From positions 22,423,537 to 22,487,536 of the forward strand of contig NC_134428.1 of NCBI RefSeq assembly GCF_030867145.1: a stretch of 64,000 nt of DNA. The letters are read 5' to 3'. This DNA is from Opisthocomus hoazin (Eukaryota > Chordata > Aves > Opisthocomiformes > Opisthocomidae). This document shows positions 34,723 to 47,055 of this stretch, one piece after another. How positions within the stretch are numbered: the first letter of the stretch is position 1; each line of letters begins with the position of its first letter. The notes under the pieces are model-generated. The model had not been told where the DNA came from, ran no database searches, and was given only the letters and a program-made list of their open reading frames with translations. The translations under genes were made by a program, and so were the position numbers.

Positions 34723-37130
34723 CAGGGCAGAGACACTTGGCAGAGCTCGAAGACTCCTCATGAGCTCAAGTGGCCAAAGTCTGGGCTATGGATTAAAAAT
34801 TCCCACCCTTGCCAACGATCTGTGTGGGGTCACATGCCAGAGGTTTCAGCGGATTTTTTCCTCTCTTTTTCCTTTAAAAAATACCTTCAGAAGTTTTGGG
34901 GCTGTTCATTTTGCCTCCGTAATTCCTTGCATTAAAAGAGTGCTGCAGTTGGAAAGCTGCGCACTGAAAAGTTCGACAGCAGGAAGACTTCTAACGTCGC
35001 TTCCGTGTGCCTATGCTTCCCCGTAGAGTTTTTGACCCCATAACGGCAGAGGCTGCCTTCCGCAGGACCCGTGACTCACTGAGCACCTAACGGGATTTGA
35101 AAGTGCTTGGCATCTTCCCAGTCGGACCCTCTGTGCCTCCCGAGCAGCGATCTGTCCTTGTTTGGTGGGAGACTGGTCGTGTCTCCGTACAGCCAACACC
35201 GCTCCGGCGCTCGCAGGAATACACTGATCTTCCCCAGCAAGCCACAGACAACAGCTGAGGATGAGGATGCAGCTTTCGTTGCAGAACCAGCATGATTTTA
35301 GAAATGACTAATAAATGCAAAAACATCTTGCAGTCTCCTAGGCCAGATCTTTATATAACCCTGTGATCCTTCAGCGGGGCTTTCTGATCTGAACACCTCT
35401 CCTCCCCTAGCCACCAGCGAACAGTTTGCTGCCGATGCTGAAATGCAGCCCCCAAAGGCAGCATCTGACCTGGGTTCCTTGCTGTTCCAAGGCTTGTCAC
35501 TACATCGCAAAGGCTGAGGCTCTACAGCGATCTGCCGAAAGCGGTCTCGTGCTCCCTGTTCCTCACACCGTGCCCTCCTCTGTTTACAACCTTCTTCTTT
35601 GTAACTGGGAATCTCACTACGGACACTCGGGCTGCTGTGCTTAGCCGGGGAACTCCAGAAGCACCAAGAGGGAGAGCCCAGGGCCGTTATTCCACATGTC
35701 CTGTATTAGATAGGCTGATTTGCCCCTTATCTGAAGACCATTTTCCAGTCTGAAATAGTTATGCTCCCCATCCCTTCAGGCAAGAAGCCTGGACTCTTAG
35801 TCTCACTTTAACATGATGAAAAGTCTGTGTCAGGGCAAGAAACCGAGCCCACACCGAAGGCAGACGTCCTGCTCAGCAGACAACTCCCTCCCCACGACGC
35901 GCTGTCTGCAGAGCTTGCCGTGCAGCGCTATGAGGACACGTCACTGCACGATGTCTCCTTCATTTTATAAGAGAACCTTCAAAAATCTCCTTACCAGATA
36001 ATATAATCGGTGTAACGGGATGTGGCTGGATGGACCAGCTGCAGCCCAACCCAGCTGCTGCAGCAGGATTTACAGAGTAAGGTGCTGTGCCGGAGAACAG
36101 CGTGACATGGGATGATACAGGACAGGGCCTGGCTATGGAAACTCAGCAAGAGGCATCCTAGTTACTCAGGAAGCAATTTGGCTGAGTTCTAGCTGTTGCT
36201 GATCTGTCTACGGGCTGAGAGAACTTGTAGCTGTTCAAGGTTTGCCATTTTGACCTGCGTCACTTCATGGAGAGCTCTGATCGCTCCCTTTGCAGCTTGT
36301 TCCTGCTGTGCGGTCAGACCAGACACTTATGCACATCACACATGAGCGAACAGGTCAGAACCCATTATTTATTTGATGAATTTCAGGTCTTTCTCCAAGA
36401 CGTTTGTCTGAGAACTGTTTACAATCTTCATTCACAGATTCATTCAAGGTTTGAACTAATTACCTAAAAAACCCAGAAAACATGACTTGCTCTGGATACA
36501 TTCCTGAGAAGTTAATCACAATCCTCAATATTCAAGACTCAAGCTGGCCGGGGTTTCTGCGGTATTATTCTGCTCCTGACGGGACACGTTGAGTTCCTAG
36601 AATCAGATCTGCAGGGTGAACAGTCAGTTAGAAACTCCAGAGGTGGGTGTAACATGAATGCTCTAATTTTCATCTCAAAGCGGCTGTTTATCAGAATCTT
36701 CCTGCCTGGAAACTCTGTCCCAAGCGTATTCACCCGAAACACCCACAATGGCAATCCTTGCAGAGGAACCGCATCCCAGACGCTCCAGCTGAGGCAAACA
36801 GAGCAGAGAAATCCTTCAGGGCGACACAGAAGCAGCTGGCTTTCGGGGCAGTTCACATCCACTGAGCTGCTGGAACAAGCACTACTGTAACACAACAACC
36901 TTCATCCTCTCTGCTCGTAGCAAACACACAGAATTTATTCGTCGTGAACACGGGGCCTAGAAATGATTTTAAAATGAAACTTTAATTCCATCATCAGCGT
37001 GGCTGCTCCTGCCAAGGATTCAGTCTGTGGTTTGTCTGCCAAAGAACAGCTCTTCTCACCGCTGAAATCCACCAGTCCACCCTGGCAAGAAGGGCACGGC
37101 CCAAGATGTGACTTTGAACAAAGGCTTCAC

Positions 37131-37213
37131 AGTATCACAGAATCACAGAATCACAGAATGGTAGGGGTTGGAAGGGACCTCTGTGGGTCATCTAGTCCAA
37201 CCCTCTTGAGATG
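37131..37213 (-). mobile_element. CR1 3' tail fragment
   Basis: Three ATCACAGA units precede ATGGTAGGGGTTGGAAGGGA and CCTCTGTGGGTCATCTAGTC, an extremely short CR1 insertion with its 3' end at the left. Confidence 0.88.
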
Positions 37214-38020
37214 GTCTTTCTATGTCAGCCTCTTGTTCCTGTACTCCAGCAGCTGAGTTCATAAAGCACCCTATAAGGAATGGAAAGACAAGGAGAAATC
37301 CCCACGAAACAAAGCATTAGCTGATCTCTCCTGAGGGAACAAAGCTTTCCCAGCACTACAACCCGCTGAATTTATGGATAAGGAATGTGTTGTCTCTTTT
37401 AAAACCTACGCGCTGGCTCAGGCCCTTTGGGCAGCTCGGAAGGAGCCTGGCCAGCCCTTGCAAACCCCCCTCTTCCAGGATCATGGGTTTAGCCTGGTGG
37501 GTGCTCACTCTGCGTGATTGCTGGGAAGAGGTGTGGGGTGAAGATCACCAAGGCCCTTGTACTTCCATGGGGCAGAAACTGCATGCAGAGGCAGAAAGAG
37601 AAAAGCACTGTGCCTGCAGGTGTAGGTGAAGCCCGTCTGGATCTATATTCACTGGATTTTATAACAGGTAGACTTGAACTCATGGGTATTTTAAGTGTAA
37701 GTTTATTAAATTCCATGTGATTTCTGGAAAATGAAATTTCAGAATTTTAACTCACCCCCAACTGTTGGCACGGCCTTACTACTTCCTTCACCTATGGCTT
37801 TTGGAACTACACTTAACACCTAAGCTTTTAAAAACACATATTGTCCCTGGGTACCTAACCAAGGCGGCTGAGGGCTGCCTTTGGAGAAGCTAAGCACCCG
37901 CCTCTCCTACTGACCTCAGACTGAAAGGCCATAATGAAACAGACTTTTTGTAGGTGCTTCGTCTGTCAGAGACCGGACTGACAACGGGTGGACAACTCTG
38001 AAGATTTAAGTTGTCATCGT

Positions 38021-38066
38021 GCTGTGCCTCAGTTTCCCCAGCCGTAAAAGGATGGTGAGGCATAAA
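38021..38066 (+). repeat. MIR-like SINE core fragment
   Basis: GCTGTGCCTCAGTTTCCCCA followed by GCCGTAAAAGGATGGTGAGG matches the MIR segment 'tgcctcagtttcctcatctgtaaaatgggg'. Short and diverged. Confidence 0.5.
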
Positions 38067-39984
38067 GAATTTAAAGTTCCTTAAAGGTCTGAAACTTGCA
38101 CCCAAGGAACTTTGTTTGATGTGAGTGTGAACTATTTTTAGTCACATGTATTCCTCTTCTGTAGGTGTCTGGTTTAACAATTCGTTGATCTGCTTCAGAG
38201 ACCACGCTAGCCCATGGGCTTCAGGGAGGTGATGGCAACAGGAAGGGGCCACAGAATCAGTTCCTGTGGGAATACACTGCAAATATGGGCATCTAAAACC
38301 AGCAAGTCCACAGATCTAACTATATAGATTGAGGGGGGAAATGATTGCTGAGCTGTCACAGTTCCTTATCTCTGCCTGATCAGAAGTGCAAATACAGAGA
38401 AAAGTTTCTCTGTCCGGCTTTCTGGGTGAAATTCATCCCAGAGCAGCAGACTGCAATTGGTAGTGTCACACCAGCACCTTCTCGAGCCCTGAAAAGGGCC
38501 AAAGGGGCAGCGCTGCTGCCCTGGAGTCCTTGCACACATATATTTTTAGACCACTAAGGTTTTCAGGAGGATGGTGGGGAAAATGAGATCAGCGGAAGGG
38601 CCAGCGCTGTCACTGTCTCTAACCAGTGCCAAGCTATTCCGACTCCAGCCCAAGCAGCAGCCTCTAAAACCAGACCCTGCTGGCGAAGAGCCCCCCACCC
38701 ACCCCAGGGGCTGCTCCCACTGGCCCCAGACTAACTCCTGGCTGTGACGGGCAGGGCTGGTGCGAAGCATTGCTTGGGGCTGTCGTCACGAGGGCTGTGA
38801 AGGTGGGAAGAAGAACAGCCCTTGGCCGGGGCAGCGTGTCCGCAGAGCGAAACAAAGCCCGTGTTCCCTTTAATCTAAGTATGCATAGTAATGATGAAAT
38901 CAGCTTTGCCTCTGCAGAGAGCAACAAGTCGAGCGGGTATTGTAGGTCCCCAGGAGGCACATCTTTAGGTAGCTGGACACTGACAAAGACTACTCACCAT
39001 CAGCAATCTGACCGTTGCCTTGACAACATTAAAGCTAGTTCAGATGTGTGGGTGGGGGAAGGAAGACTGCCCGGAGTGTGGGACATAGTCTGCTCCCAAA
39101 ATGGAACGGGTCCCAAAAAAATGCGAAGCCGTGGGACATGAGTCATGTCCTTGAACTCCTCTGCTCCTTCCTGTGGAATGGCGTTGCCACAGGTATAGTC
39201 TCAGGTTGTGACAAGGGTGAAAACCACCACGGACCATGGGCAGTGGAGGTGCCATGGACTCTCCTGGACAACCCCGGTGGTTTTTGATGGCTGAGGACAG
39301 GAGCTGATGAACCAGCTCCTCCCTTTCAGGTTCCCCTGAACCCCTTTTAGAGCTGTGCCTGCATTTGTGCCATTTTGTGCACTGCTGTAGCCTTTGACAC
39401 TAAGAAGGTTTATGCCCATACTGCACAGGAGGTGTCTGCACAGGAGTTGCCTTACCCCAGGGAGGGATTGAGAAGCTCTGTGGTTGCTCTGACTTGCATC
39501 TACTTCATGGGTTCCTCTGCGAACCACAGAAAACCACCAACACCCTCAGTACTCCTGAAATCCCACTGGCACTCCCCACCCAAGAACTGCCCTCGCCAGA
39601 ATTGGGCCTTAGGGTCTTACAGAGTTCAGGAACAAAAGATGGGAGAAAGGCCCTCCTTCTCAGCCATGGGCAGGTTCCCAGTGGCCCAGCACTGGGCAGT
39701 GAGGAAGGCTGAAGAGAAAGTGGGAATATTCTCCCTATTTCTCCTCAGTTCGTCTCTCACTTTCTGGCCCCTCTTAGGAACTACCACCCAGGTTTGGGGC
39801 ATTGACTCGCCTGTTCCTTCTGTTGCAGGTTCCTGTTGAACTGGAAGGTACTGTTGGTGTGAACAGGACAGCACCACAGGAAACTCCAGGCTTCTTCAAC
39901 CCTTGCTTTCTCAGCAATGTGGGAAGCACTGTTCCCCTTCTCCTTTCCTTCTAGTTTTACCTTCTGCCTAGAAGAGAAGGTAAG

Positions 39985-40182
39985 ATGTCTGATGGTTAGA
40001 AGGAAGAGTGTGTGGATGACGCTGACCCCATGCAGTTCCTGGCACCTCCTGCGAAAGAGAAAACTGAGGCCATGAACAAGCCCTATGACATCAAGACATC
40101 CTGCTGGGTGAAGGATGAGAAAAGGTGTTTCTTTGCTGGGGACATCTGGTCTGAAAAGGATGACAAAGTGATGGTGAAGATG
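39985..40182 (+). pseudogene. MYH16: MYH16 remnant: N-terminal coding exon
   Basis: ATG TCT GAT GGT is followed by TAG at 39997-39999, a stop at codon 5. Beyond it the frame is open and reads DPMQFLAPPAKEKTEAMNKP, then YDIKTSCWVKDEK, typical of the myosin N-terminal segment before the SH3-like fold. It ends KVMVKM before a GTAATC donor, the usual exon boundary. Confidence 0.9.
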
Positions 40183-40449
40183 GTAATCAACCAGCTAAGC
40201 TCTATTTTATGGGTTCAAGAGGAAACCAATAGCCTACTGCTCCCAGAGGAAGTGCAACCATGTCTGAGTCCAGACCTGTTGTGCTCTGTGCGTCAGAGCA
40301 TTTGTGGGACTCCTTTCCTCCGGCGACCAGCCCGGAGCAGTGGCAGCTAGAACAAGACTTGAAGTGGAAGCATCTCCAAGAGAGTGTCTTCCCATGGTGT
40401 CCATGGAGACCTATCTGCGATAACAACACCTAGTTTCCATTCCCCAACA

Positions 40450-40612
40450 CTGCACGCTATCATGGTGAAGAATGTCCAGTGGATGGATGGAACGGTGGAT
40501 GATGAACCTGCCCAAGTTCAAGCAGATGGATGACATGCAAACAGGACCTTCCTGAACGAGGCCAGCATCCTGGACAACATATGTCAGCACTACACCCACG
40601 TGAGGATCTATG
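40450..40612 (+). pseudogene. MYH16: MYH16 remnant: SH3-like/early motor exon
   Basis: MNLPKFKQMDDMQ and, after a shift near 40535, TFLNEASILDNICQHYTHVR then IY match the family pattern MNPPKFD.IDDMA.LTFLNEASVLDNLR.RYTHMRIY. No clear acceptor is seen, and the expected donor GT is absent after the IY codons. Confidence 0.88.
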
Positions 40613-41334
40613 ATTTGAGAGGGCAGAGGGGAACGGCAAAGCAGCACAGGGTAACGGCAGGACAGGAACTGGTCCTGACTCAGAGGGCCAGTCTGTGCTG
40701 CTGTAAACTCTGTCTGCATGCGACTTCAATCTTCCAGTGTCAGCTCATGTCCAAGCCCCAATTCCCTGCCTGTCTGTCTCTTGTTAAAAGCAAGCGGCAA
40801 AGCACCAGGACATCTGAGTTCTCCGCTTCGCTCTGCCCTGCCTTCAAACAAATTCCCTGCATTTCTTTTTTCCCATTCATAAAACAGAGGGTGATATTGA
40901 TCTGTGGCTGCAATGAATCTACCCTCACGCAGAGCTCTGGGGGCTTGCAGGTGGTCTGGAAAATGAAATAAATAGCAGTGGGAGGAATAATCACAGTGTT
41001 TGCAGAGAGCATGGAGATTCTTGAGAGAACAGTGCTGCAGAGCAGCCTCAGGGACCCTCGGCCAGGTGGGATTTCCCAGCCCTTTATTTATTGCCACCTG
41101 CCAAACCAAAAACATATGAAAAAGTCTTTTATCTGGGTAAAAAATTGTGAAGAGCAAGTTATCCAAATAATGAGAGAGACGTAAGCATCAATAACCAGGG
41201 AGGGAGACCTGGTCTTTTTTCTCCTGATAGCAATGAAGTGTGCTATTTGGTATTGAACAGAAAGAAGCCCACCATGCTAACGGCTGCTTCAGCGTGCAGA
41301 GGCATTGCAGCTTGTAAGGCTGACAGCAGTGGCT

Positions 41335-41640
41335 TGTCTCCCTTTTCCTTTTCTTTTTCTTTTTGCTTCTCCCTCTCCTCTCCTCTCCTCTCCTCTCCTC
41401 TCCTCTCCTCTCCTCTCCTCTCCTCTCCTCTCCTCTCCTCTCCTCTCCTCTCCTCTCCTCTCCTCTCCTCTCCTCTCCTCTCCTCTCCTCTCCTCTCCTC
41501 TCCTCTCCTCTCCTCTCCTCTCCTCTCCTCTCCTCTCCTCTCCTCTCCTCTCCTCTCCCCTCCTCTCTCCTTTCCCTTTTCCCTTTCCCTTTTTCCCTTT
41601 CTTTTTTGCCCCTTTTCCTCTCCCTTCTGACTCTGCTCTG
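41335..41640. repeat. Polypyrimidine tract with (TCTCC)n pentanucleotide array
   Basis: About 37 near-perfect TCTCC units run from about 41373 to 41560. Before them lie CTTTT-type runs and after them CCCTTTT-type runs, making about 300 bp that is almost all pyrimidine on the plus strand and GGAGA-rich on the minus. It lies where the P-loop region of the myosin would be expected, between the exon remnants at 40.6 and 42.3 kb. Perfect homopurine/homopyrimidine sequence can form triplex (H-) DNA and mutates easily. The length in the assembly may be unreliable. Confidence 0.95.
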
Positions 41641-42332
41641 AGGGTCAGCAAAACAGTACCGAATTTAAAGACATAAGCAGCAGCTGCATCTGGCCTGGCA
41701 GCAGAAATCCTGTTCTTCTGGCTGTGTGGGATTCCTTCGGCGCCTTCCCACTCCTCCTGCCAGCTTCCTCCTGGCCACAGCTCCGCGCTGCCGTGTCCCA
41801 GCCTGTACCTCCACCCTCCTCCTCCTCCTCCGCTTCTCCCCCGGGGCTGACCCTGCCCTGCTGCATCCCCAGCCTGTCTTCTGCTGCCCTCTACCCCTGC
41901 AACAACCTTCCTCTTCCTCCCAGCAACCAACCCCGCTCCTCTTCCCCAGCTTTCTGCCTGCGGACCCCAGCGTGGCTCTGCCATTCTGTGGGGCTCCCAG
42001 TGCTGGAACACCCCAAAACTCGGCTCTGAAGGGCTGAGCTCTGCCAACTGCATCGCGCTTTGCATCTGGTGTTGGTTCTCGGAGCTGGGGAGATCAGCCA
42101 GGCTCCTGCCGGCCCCAAAGCCACAAGGCTGGACGGCTCTGGAGAACCTTCGGTGGGGCTGAACCTGAAAAGGATTTAAGGGTCACAGCAGTAATGCAGC
42201 TTTCTGTGGGAGCTGACTGACAGAAAATGTTGTTACTGGGTTGCTTTGGATGGTGAGGAGGAGCTGTGCTCAAAGCCGAAGTCTTCAGTGTTGAGCATCC
42301 TGCTGATGCTGACTTCTCTCTTCCTTTTGTGG

Positions 42333-42400
42333 GAATCCCTGGAAGATCAAATCCTCCAGGCGAATCCTGTTCTGGAGCCCCTTGCTAATGCTAAAAAAAT
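42333..42400 (+). pseudogene. MYH16: MYH16 remnant: loop-1/after P-loop exon
   Basis: ESLEDQILQANPVLEPLANA then KK matches the invariant myosin block LEDQI.QANPVLEA.GNAKT. The following R.DNSSRF (switch-1) motif is lost; the frame runs into unrelated codons and a stop. Confidence 0.93.
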
Positions 42401-43068
42401 TGATCATGTGAAAGCAGTTCCTCCCATTTTGTAAGCACCAACCCTTCACTGATAGGTCACTGGTAGGCCATACAAAGATGTTCCCTTAGAAGAAATAAAC
42501 CCAAAAATTATTTTAAAATGCTTCCTCAAGCACTACAGTTAGTTTATATTTACTAACATTTCACACAAAGCATTATTGGTTCCCATTTTCTTGAACTAAG
42601 TTTGTCAGTCGACATTTTTTAACTTCCTATTTTTATATATCAAAAGAAAAAAATAGTTTTGATCAACCCCAAATCAACGCCCTTTCAACTGTTTACTTCT
42701 GCAAAGACTCAAAATGCTTTCATTTTTTGCAGACTATTTTTAATTTTGAAATTGTCAGTGAAAATATAAAACACTGGGGTTTTCAACTGAAGTCTCATTC
42801 CTCTGTTTCTGTGTGCTACATACTTCTGCCATATGCTGCAGAGAAAGGAGGATTTCTTTAAGCTCTAATACAGAATCCAAGAAGAAAGAGGTTTTTTATA
42901 GATCTGATCTTTGAAAAGATTAAATTTCCTCTCACTGACTTGCAAATTTGCCCCTACAGGCAATGCTGTCTGTCCCTGATGAACGCTCAGAGCCTCTCAG
43001 CTACTTTCTGTTTTCCTACAGATATTGCAATCTTGATTAACAGACTCATCTTTTATTTTCTCATCGAG

Positions 43069-43136
43069 GGCAAATTTATCTGAATTCACTTCGGTAGCAC
43101 AGGCTAGCTGGCTGGGGCTAACACCGAGGGCTGGAG
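43069..43136 (+). pseudogene. MYH16: MYH16 remnant: switch-1 exon with two stops
   Basis: GKFI-stop-IHFGSTG-stop-LAGANTE corresponds to GKFIRIHFGTTGKLAGADIE. TGA at 43081-43083 sits where Arg (CGA) is expected, a CpG-type transition; TAG at 43105-43107 replaces Lys. A GAG acceptor and a perfect GTAAGC donor remain. The exon is 68 nt, about four longer than the 64 expected. Confidence 0.95.
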
Positions 43137-44181
43137 GTAAGCACATAATTCTTTATATTAATTTTGCTTCAGATTTTCCCTTGTGTTGAATGGACCCTGC
43201 TCTGATTACATCAGACACCTGCAACTCCGAAATGAATTTTGTTAACTTGAGGGATCTGCACTGCTGTAAATGAAACCAAAATCTGCCCCTACTTCCACGG
43301 TGAAGTTACATGCTTTAGATGATGACAAATTCATTTCTTCTTTCTTTAGTTGCCTATGAGGCTCTGTGAACACATAAAAGGCACAATGCCTCCCCCGAAA
43401 GCTGTACACTTTTCATTCTACAATTATATTGCAGCCATTACTCACGTTCATCAGTACAACACTGTAATTGTCTTGCAACCAAGACCCTAAAAATAGCTAT
43501 CCAGGGAAGGTGCATTGTTCTTCGTTTGCACACGTGCATCCAAGACTAAATTGAGAACCACAAATCCCAGCTCTCAAGGTAAAAAGACCCCACCATGCTT
43601 CCTGACTGAAGCCCGTTAGTGTGCAGAAGGAGAGAGGAAACATATGGACCGGTTATTCTTTAATGTGGGATTGTCTGCATCCCTCCTGCTTTCAACTCAT
43701 CCCAGATTTGCATCACACCCAGAGACCATATGTTGGATTTGCTGCTCTGGACAGCGGGCCAAGGCAAGTTTCAGGTTGTTCACTGGCAGCTGGCAGCTTC
43801 TTCCAGCCTGGTCTGGCCAGCAAGCGTGTGGACAGACCTCCACTGTGCAAGCTACAGCACTGAATTGAGACCCTTCCACACCCTCACTGGAGCTCGGCTG
43901 GCAGAAGGGATTGTACGAGTGCTCCTTGAAGTCACCTGGACTAACTAAAATTGGCAATAAAGGTGGTTTGAGTTAACCCACATTTGTCTGAAGAACTTAC
44001 ATGATCCTTTTCACCAGCAGAGCCACATGGACAGAAGATTTCAGCTGAAAGGCAAGGATCAAAAATGCCCAGCTAGGGCTGCCAGCAAGGTCTGGTGATG
44101 TGGTACAGCTGAGATCTGGAGCAGGATGTTTTCTGCCAAGACCAAAAACTGAACTAAGCATGTTAGTGCCTGACAGAAGGT

Positions 44182-44450
44182 ACAGAATCACAGAATCACA
44201 GAATCACAGAATAGTAGGGGTTGGAAGGGACCTCTGTGGGTCATATAGTCCAACCGTCCTGCTGAAGCAGGGTCACCTACAGTAGGCTGCACAGGACCTT
44301 GTCCAGGCGGGTCTTGAATATCTCCAGAGAAGGAGATTCCACAACCTCCCTGGGCAGCCTGTTCCAGTGCTCCGTCACCCTCAGAGGGAAGAAGTTCTTC
44401 CTCATGTTCAGACGGAACTTCCTGTGCCTCAGTTTGTGCCCCTTGCCCCA
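44182..44450 (-). mobile_element. CR1 LINE fragment in MYH16 remnant intron
   Basis: Four AATCACAG units then ATAGTAGGGGTTGGAAGGGA mark the 3' end at the left. The minus strand reads [20 protein letters not shown], then [19 protein letters not shown], the C-terminus of CR1 ORF2. Confidence 0.95.
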
Positions 44451-44907
44451 CAAAATATCTTTTCCGGAGCTGTTCTCAGAAAGGCAGGGCAGTATAAGGA
44501 CACGTTTCACAGGTCAGTCGTACAAACCATACACTAGCAATTCAGAGGATGCTTAGAAGTAGGATGAGTTAGTCTGGAGATCTGTTCCTGAACACAGCGC
44601 TGACATAACTGGACAAGCGATGGCATCTTTTGCCTCCATTTCACTAGCTGCCAAAATGGCTGTACTAAACCTTGTGCCAGTGGGAATGCTGTGAAGCTTA
44701 AAAGCATGCTCTGAGAGCATCACTGAAGGATACTATGGTTCTTGCTGCACTGATAGGACTTCCAAAGGACACCAAAGGACCAAAGAACATTGGTGAAATG
44801 CTGGTTTCACTGGTATCAAAGCAAAATTCTCACTGACAACCACAGGGCTATGACTTTCAATCTCTGGCTGCTGCCTACACCTGGATGTGTTTCTCTCTAT
44901 ATTTCAG

Positions 44908-45003
44908 GTCTGGAGAAGTCACGTGTTGTTTCCATGGAAGCAGCTAAGAGAGATGATCATTTCTTCCATCAGAGTTTCTCGAAGAACAAACTTGAACTTA
45001 CTG
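44908..45003 (+). pseudogene. MYH16: MYH16 remnant: open motor exon (LEKSRV)
   Basis: LEKSRVVSMEAAKRDDHFFH followed by QSFSKNKLELT matches LLEKSRV....AER.YHIFYQ..S.KKPELL. The frame has no stop. The acceptor TTTCAG is intact; the donor position reads GCATGG rather than GT. Confidence 0.93.
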
Positions 45004-45622
45004 GCATGGCACTTCGTGTGTGTTACTCACTCCCTTTAATGCAGACATCCCTGCTCAATCCTCTGTTTCTAGAATAAGAAACCTACTCACCAGAACTGCG
45101 CTTGGCTAGAGACTGAAACAGGTTCTCTGCGGTGGGGGGTTGTTACTAATTATCCAGGAAGAAGAGGATTGCAAGTGACTTTTCCTTAGGCAGGCCAGAG
45201 TGAGAAAAGAAAGCTGTCTTCCCTTATCTTGATCAATGCGTGGTGAGGTCCCACTTGATCTGGCAGGGCTGCCACTAAGGTAAAAATGATCATTTTCAAA
45301 CTGAAGCGTTGAGCTGCTTCGTGTCAATTGCTTACTGTCGCTGCAGGACAGGAAAGGCAGCCAGGACAAGTTTTCCAATACTGTTGAAAAGGTTTGGGTG
45401 CTCAATCCCACTTACTTTGACACAGCTGCTATGTCAAAATCTCCTAGGTAGTCTAAGCAACTCATCCCACAAAAGGCTTTTATCTTAAGTGATCCACTCA
45501 AAACGTGCTCAGGAATTGAAACCTAAAAGAATCCTCAGTCTCTGGTCAAGAAGCTCATGTCACACCTTGATTGTACTGATGGCAATTGCTGTAATCACCT
45601 CTTGGCCTGTCTCTTGCTGCAG

Positions 45623-45724
45623 AAAGTAATTCTTGTGCCCAGTCCTAATCGTTACCACTGGGTGCATCAAGGTGGGATCATGGCAGACAACGCGGATGAC
45701 GGGGGAGAGCCACTTCTCACTGAA
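45623..45724 (+). pseudogene. MYH16: MYH16 remnant: open motor exon (YHWVHQG)
   Basis: VPSPNRYHWVHQGGIMADNA, then DDGGEPLLTE, aligns with NPYDYHWVSQG....DNMDDGEEL..TD of MYH16/MYH7B-like heavy chains rather than the DYAFVSQGE type of the skeletal cluster. It keeps a CTGCAG acceptor and GTAAGA donor. The length (102) is two short of the usual 104, so the phase to the previous exon is broken. Confidence 0.93.
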
Positions 45725-46917
45725 GTAAGAAGAAACATCAGTGAAATTGAAAATACGTCAAACAGGATGCTGCCACCCTGGCCTAAGCTTCCCCCAGGAA
45801 TAAAATTCAGCTTCTTCAACCTGAGGATAAATAAGCAACTGGAAGAGCAGCTAGGGGTAGCCTAAAGATTTGTTCAATTGTCTGTGAGCTGAAGCCTGAA
45901 TGTAAAAGATCTGCTCCAGAGCAAATGAGCTTGACGTAGGAGTTTCTGGTTAACATTCAATGGCCTGGGGTTTGCAGGACTTCAGACAAGCTGGTTATAG
46001 CGTTTGTTTGAAGCCTGCAAACTGACAGATCTGAAAGCTGTGGCAGAGACCATGGGTTAAAACCTGCTCATCTCGCATACATATGTAATCTCAAGGAGCA
46101 GCTTTTGTAAGAGGAAGACTTGACCCTTTGTCTGGTTTTGACACCCATTTTCCTTTTAAATATCGTTTTGAAGAAAATCTGTTACTGAAAGAAAGCTTAT
46201 TGGGAATATCTGCTGGCTCCTGAGACTATTACCGTGAGCAGGACTTGAGCTACAGAGAGATCAAACAGTCTCCAGCTGCTGAACTCGCAGTGGCCTTTCT
46301 AGCAGCTGTTGGTATTTTACAGCTTCCAGGATCTGTACATAGCAAACACGCCTTTTGCACAAAGCAGATATGATTTTCATAGCCGCTCAGACAGGCCGTC
46401 CCAAATCACGGCTCATGAGTAACACACTGTCTGCAAGGTTCTCCAGCACGCCCGAAGCCTTGCGCTCTGCCTTCGCCAGGTGCGCTCAGAGCAAAGCACG
46501 ATGCTTTCGGCAGAGCTGCGCTCCCTCCGTAGCTGTGCTAGCTGAGGTCTGGGGTAATCGCTGTAAGGGGACATTGCGGCTCATGTCCTGCTGATTTTAA
46601 GCAGCATGGTGAAGAGTGGAATGAGCTGATATCCCAGATGATACGTTGGATTTTTCTCATGGTATCAGAGAAGCTTAGAACAACTGCTGTCAAAGCACAT
46701 GGTTCTTAGCTAGCATAAATCAGTCTACGAAAGAAGAGCGGAGTGCTGGTTTACAGCAACATTAAGCTACCCTGTCCCATGCTACGCTGAAGGGACCTGG
46801 CTGGTCAAATTTCAGCGGCTGGAAAATTATTTTAGATGTTTGGCAGTACAGGCTGGCTTCCAGCTTATGGTGCAGATTAAGAATTCCCTTGTGTGGGTCT
46901 GTGTCCCCTTCTGCCAG

Positions 46918-47055
46918 GTGGCCTTTGATATCCCGGGCTCCAGTCCAGAAGAGAGGATCTGTGTTTACAAGCTGACTGGGGGTATCACGTGCTTGGGCAC
47001 TATGGAGTTCAAGCAGAAGCAAAGAGAAGAGCAGGCAGAGGTGGAGAACACAGAC
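46918..47055 (+). pseudogene. MYH16: MYH16 remnant: well-kept motor exon
   Basis: [20 protein letters not shown], then [20 protein letters not shown] and VENTD, is a near-complete match to [34 protein letters not shown]. It is 138 nt, phase 0 at both ends, open, with CCAG acceptor and GTAGGC donor. Confidence 0.96.

Larger units (their letters stand above)
26430..39984. other. Intergenic, KPNA7 to MYH16 remnant
   Basis: About 13.5 kb without a recognised exon on either strand. It holds three CR1 pieces (27.57, 31.19 and 37.13 kb), two ancient SINE-like remnants, a weak Pro/Leu-type low-complexity stretch near 27.99-28.10 kb made of diverged ~25-30 bp units, and a TG/GGCT-rich patch at 34.15-34.46 kb. 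The KPNA7 promoter must lie at its left end. Confidence 0.6.

Noticed and set aside
40009-40182. Reading the N-terminal myosin exon as part of a functional gene
   Set aside because: The exon is open after codon 5, but the stop at 39997 and the many defects downstream exclude a normal myosin product.
41289-42065. 258-codon minus-strand frame with repeated ERRGE
   Set aside because: It is a translation of the GGAGA pentanucleotide array; low-complexity sequence is open in several frames and shows no gene structure.
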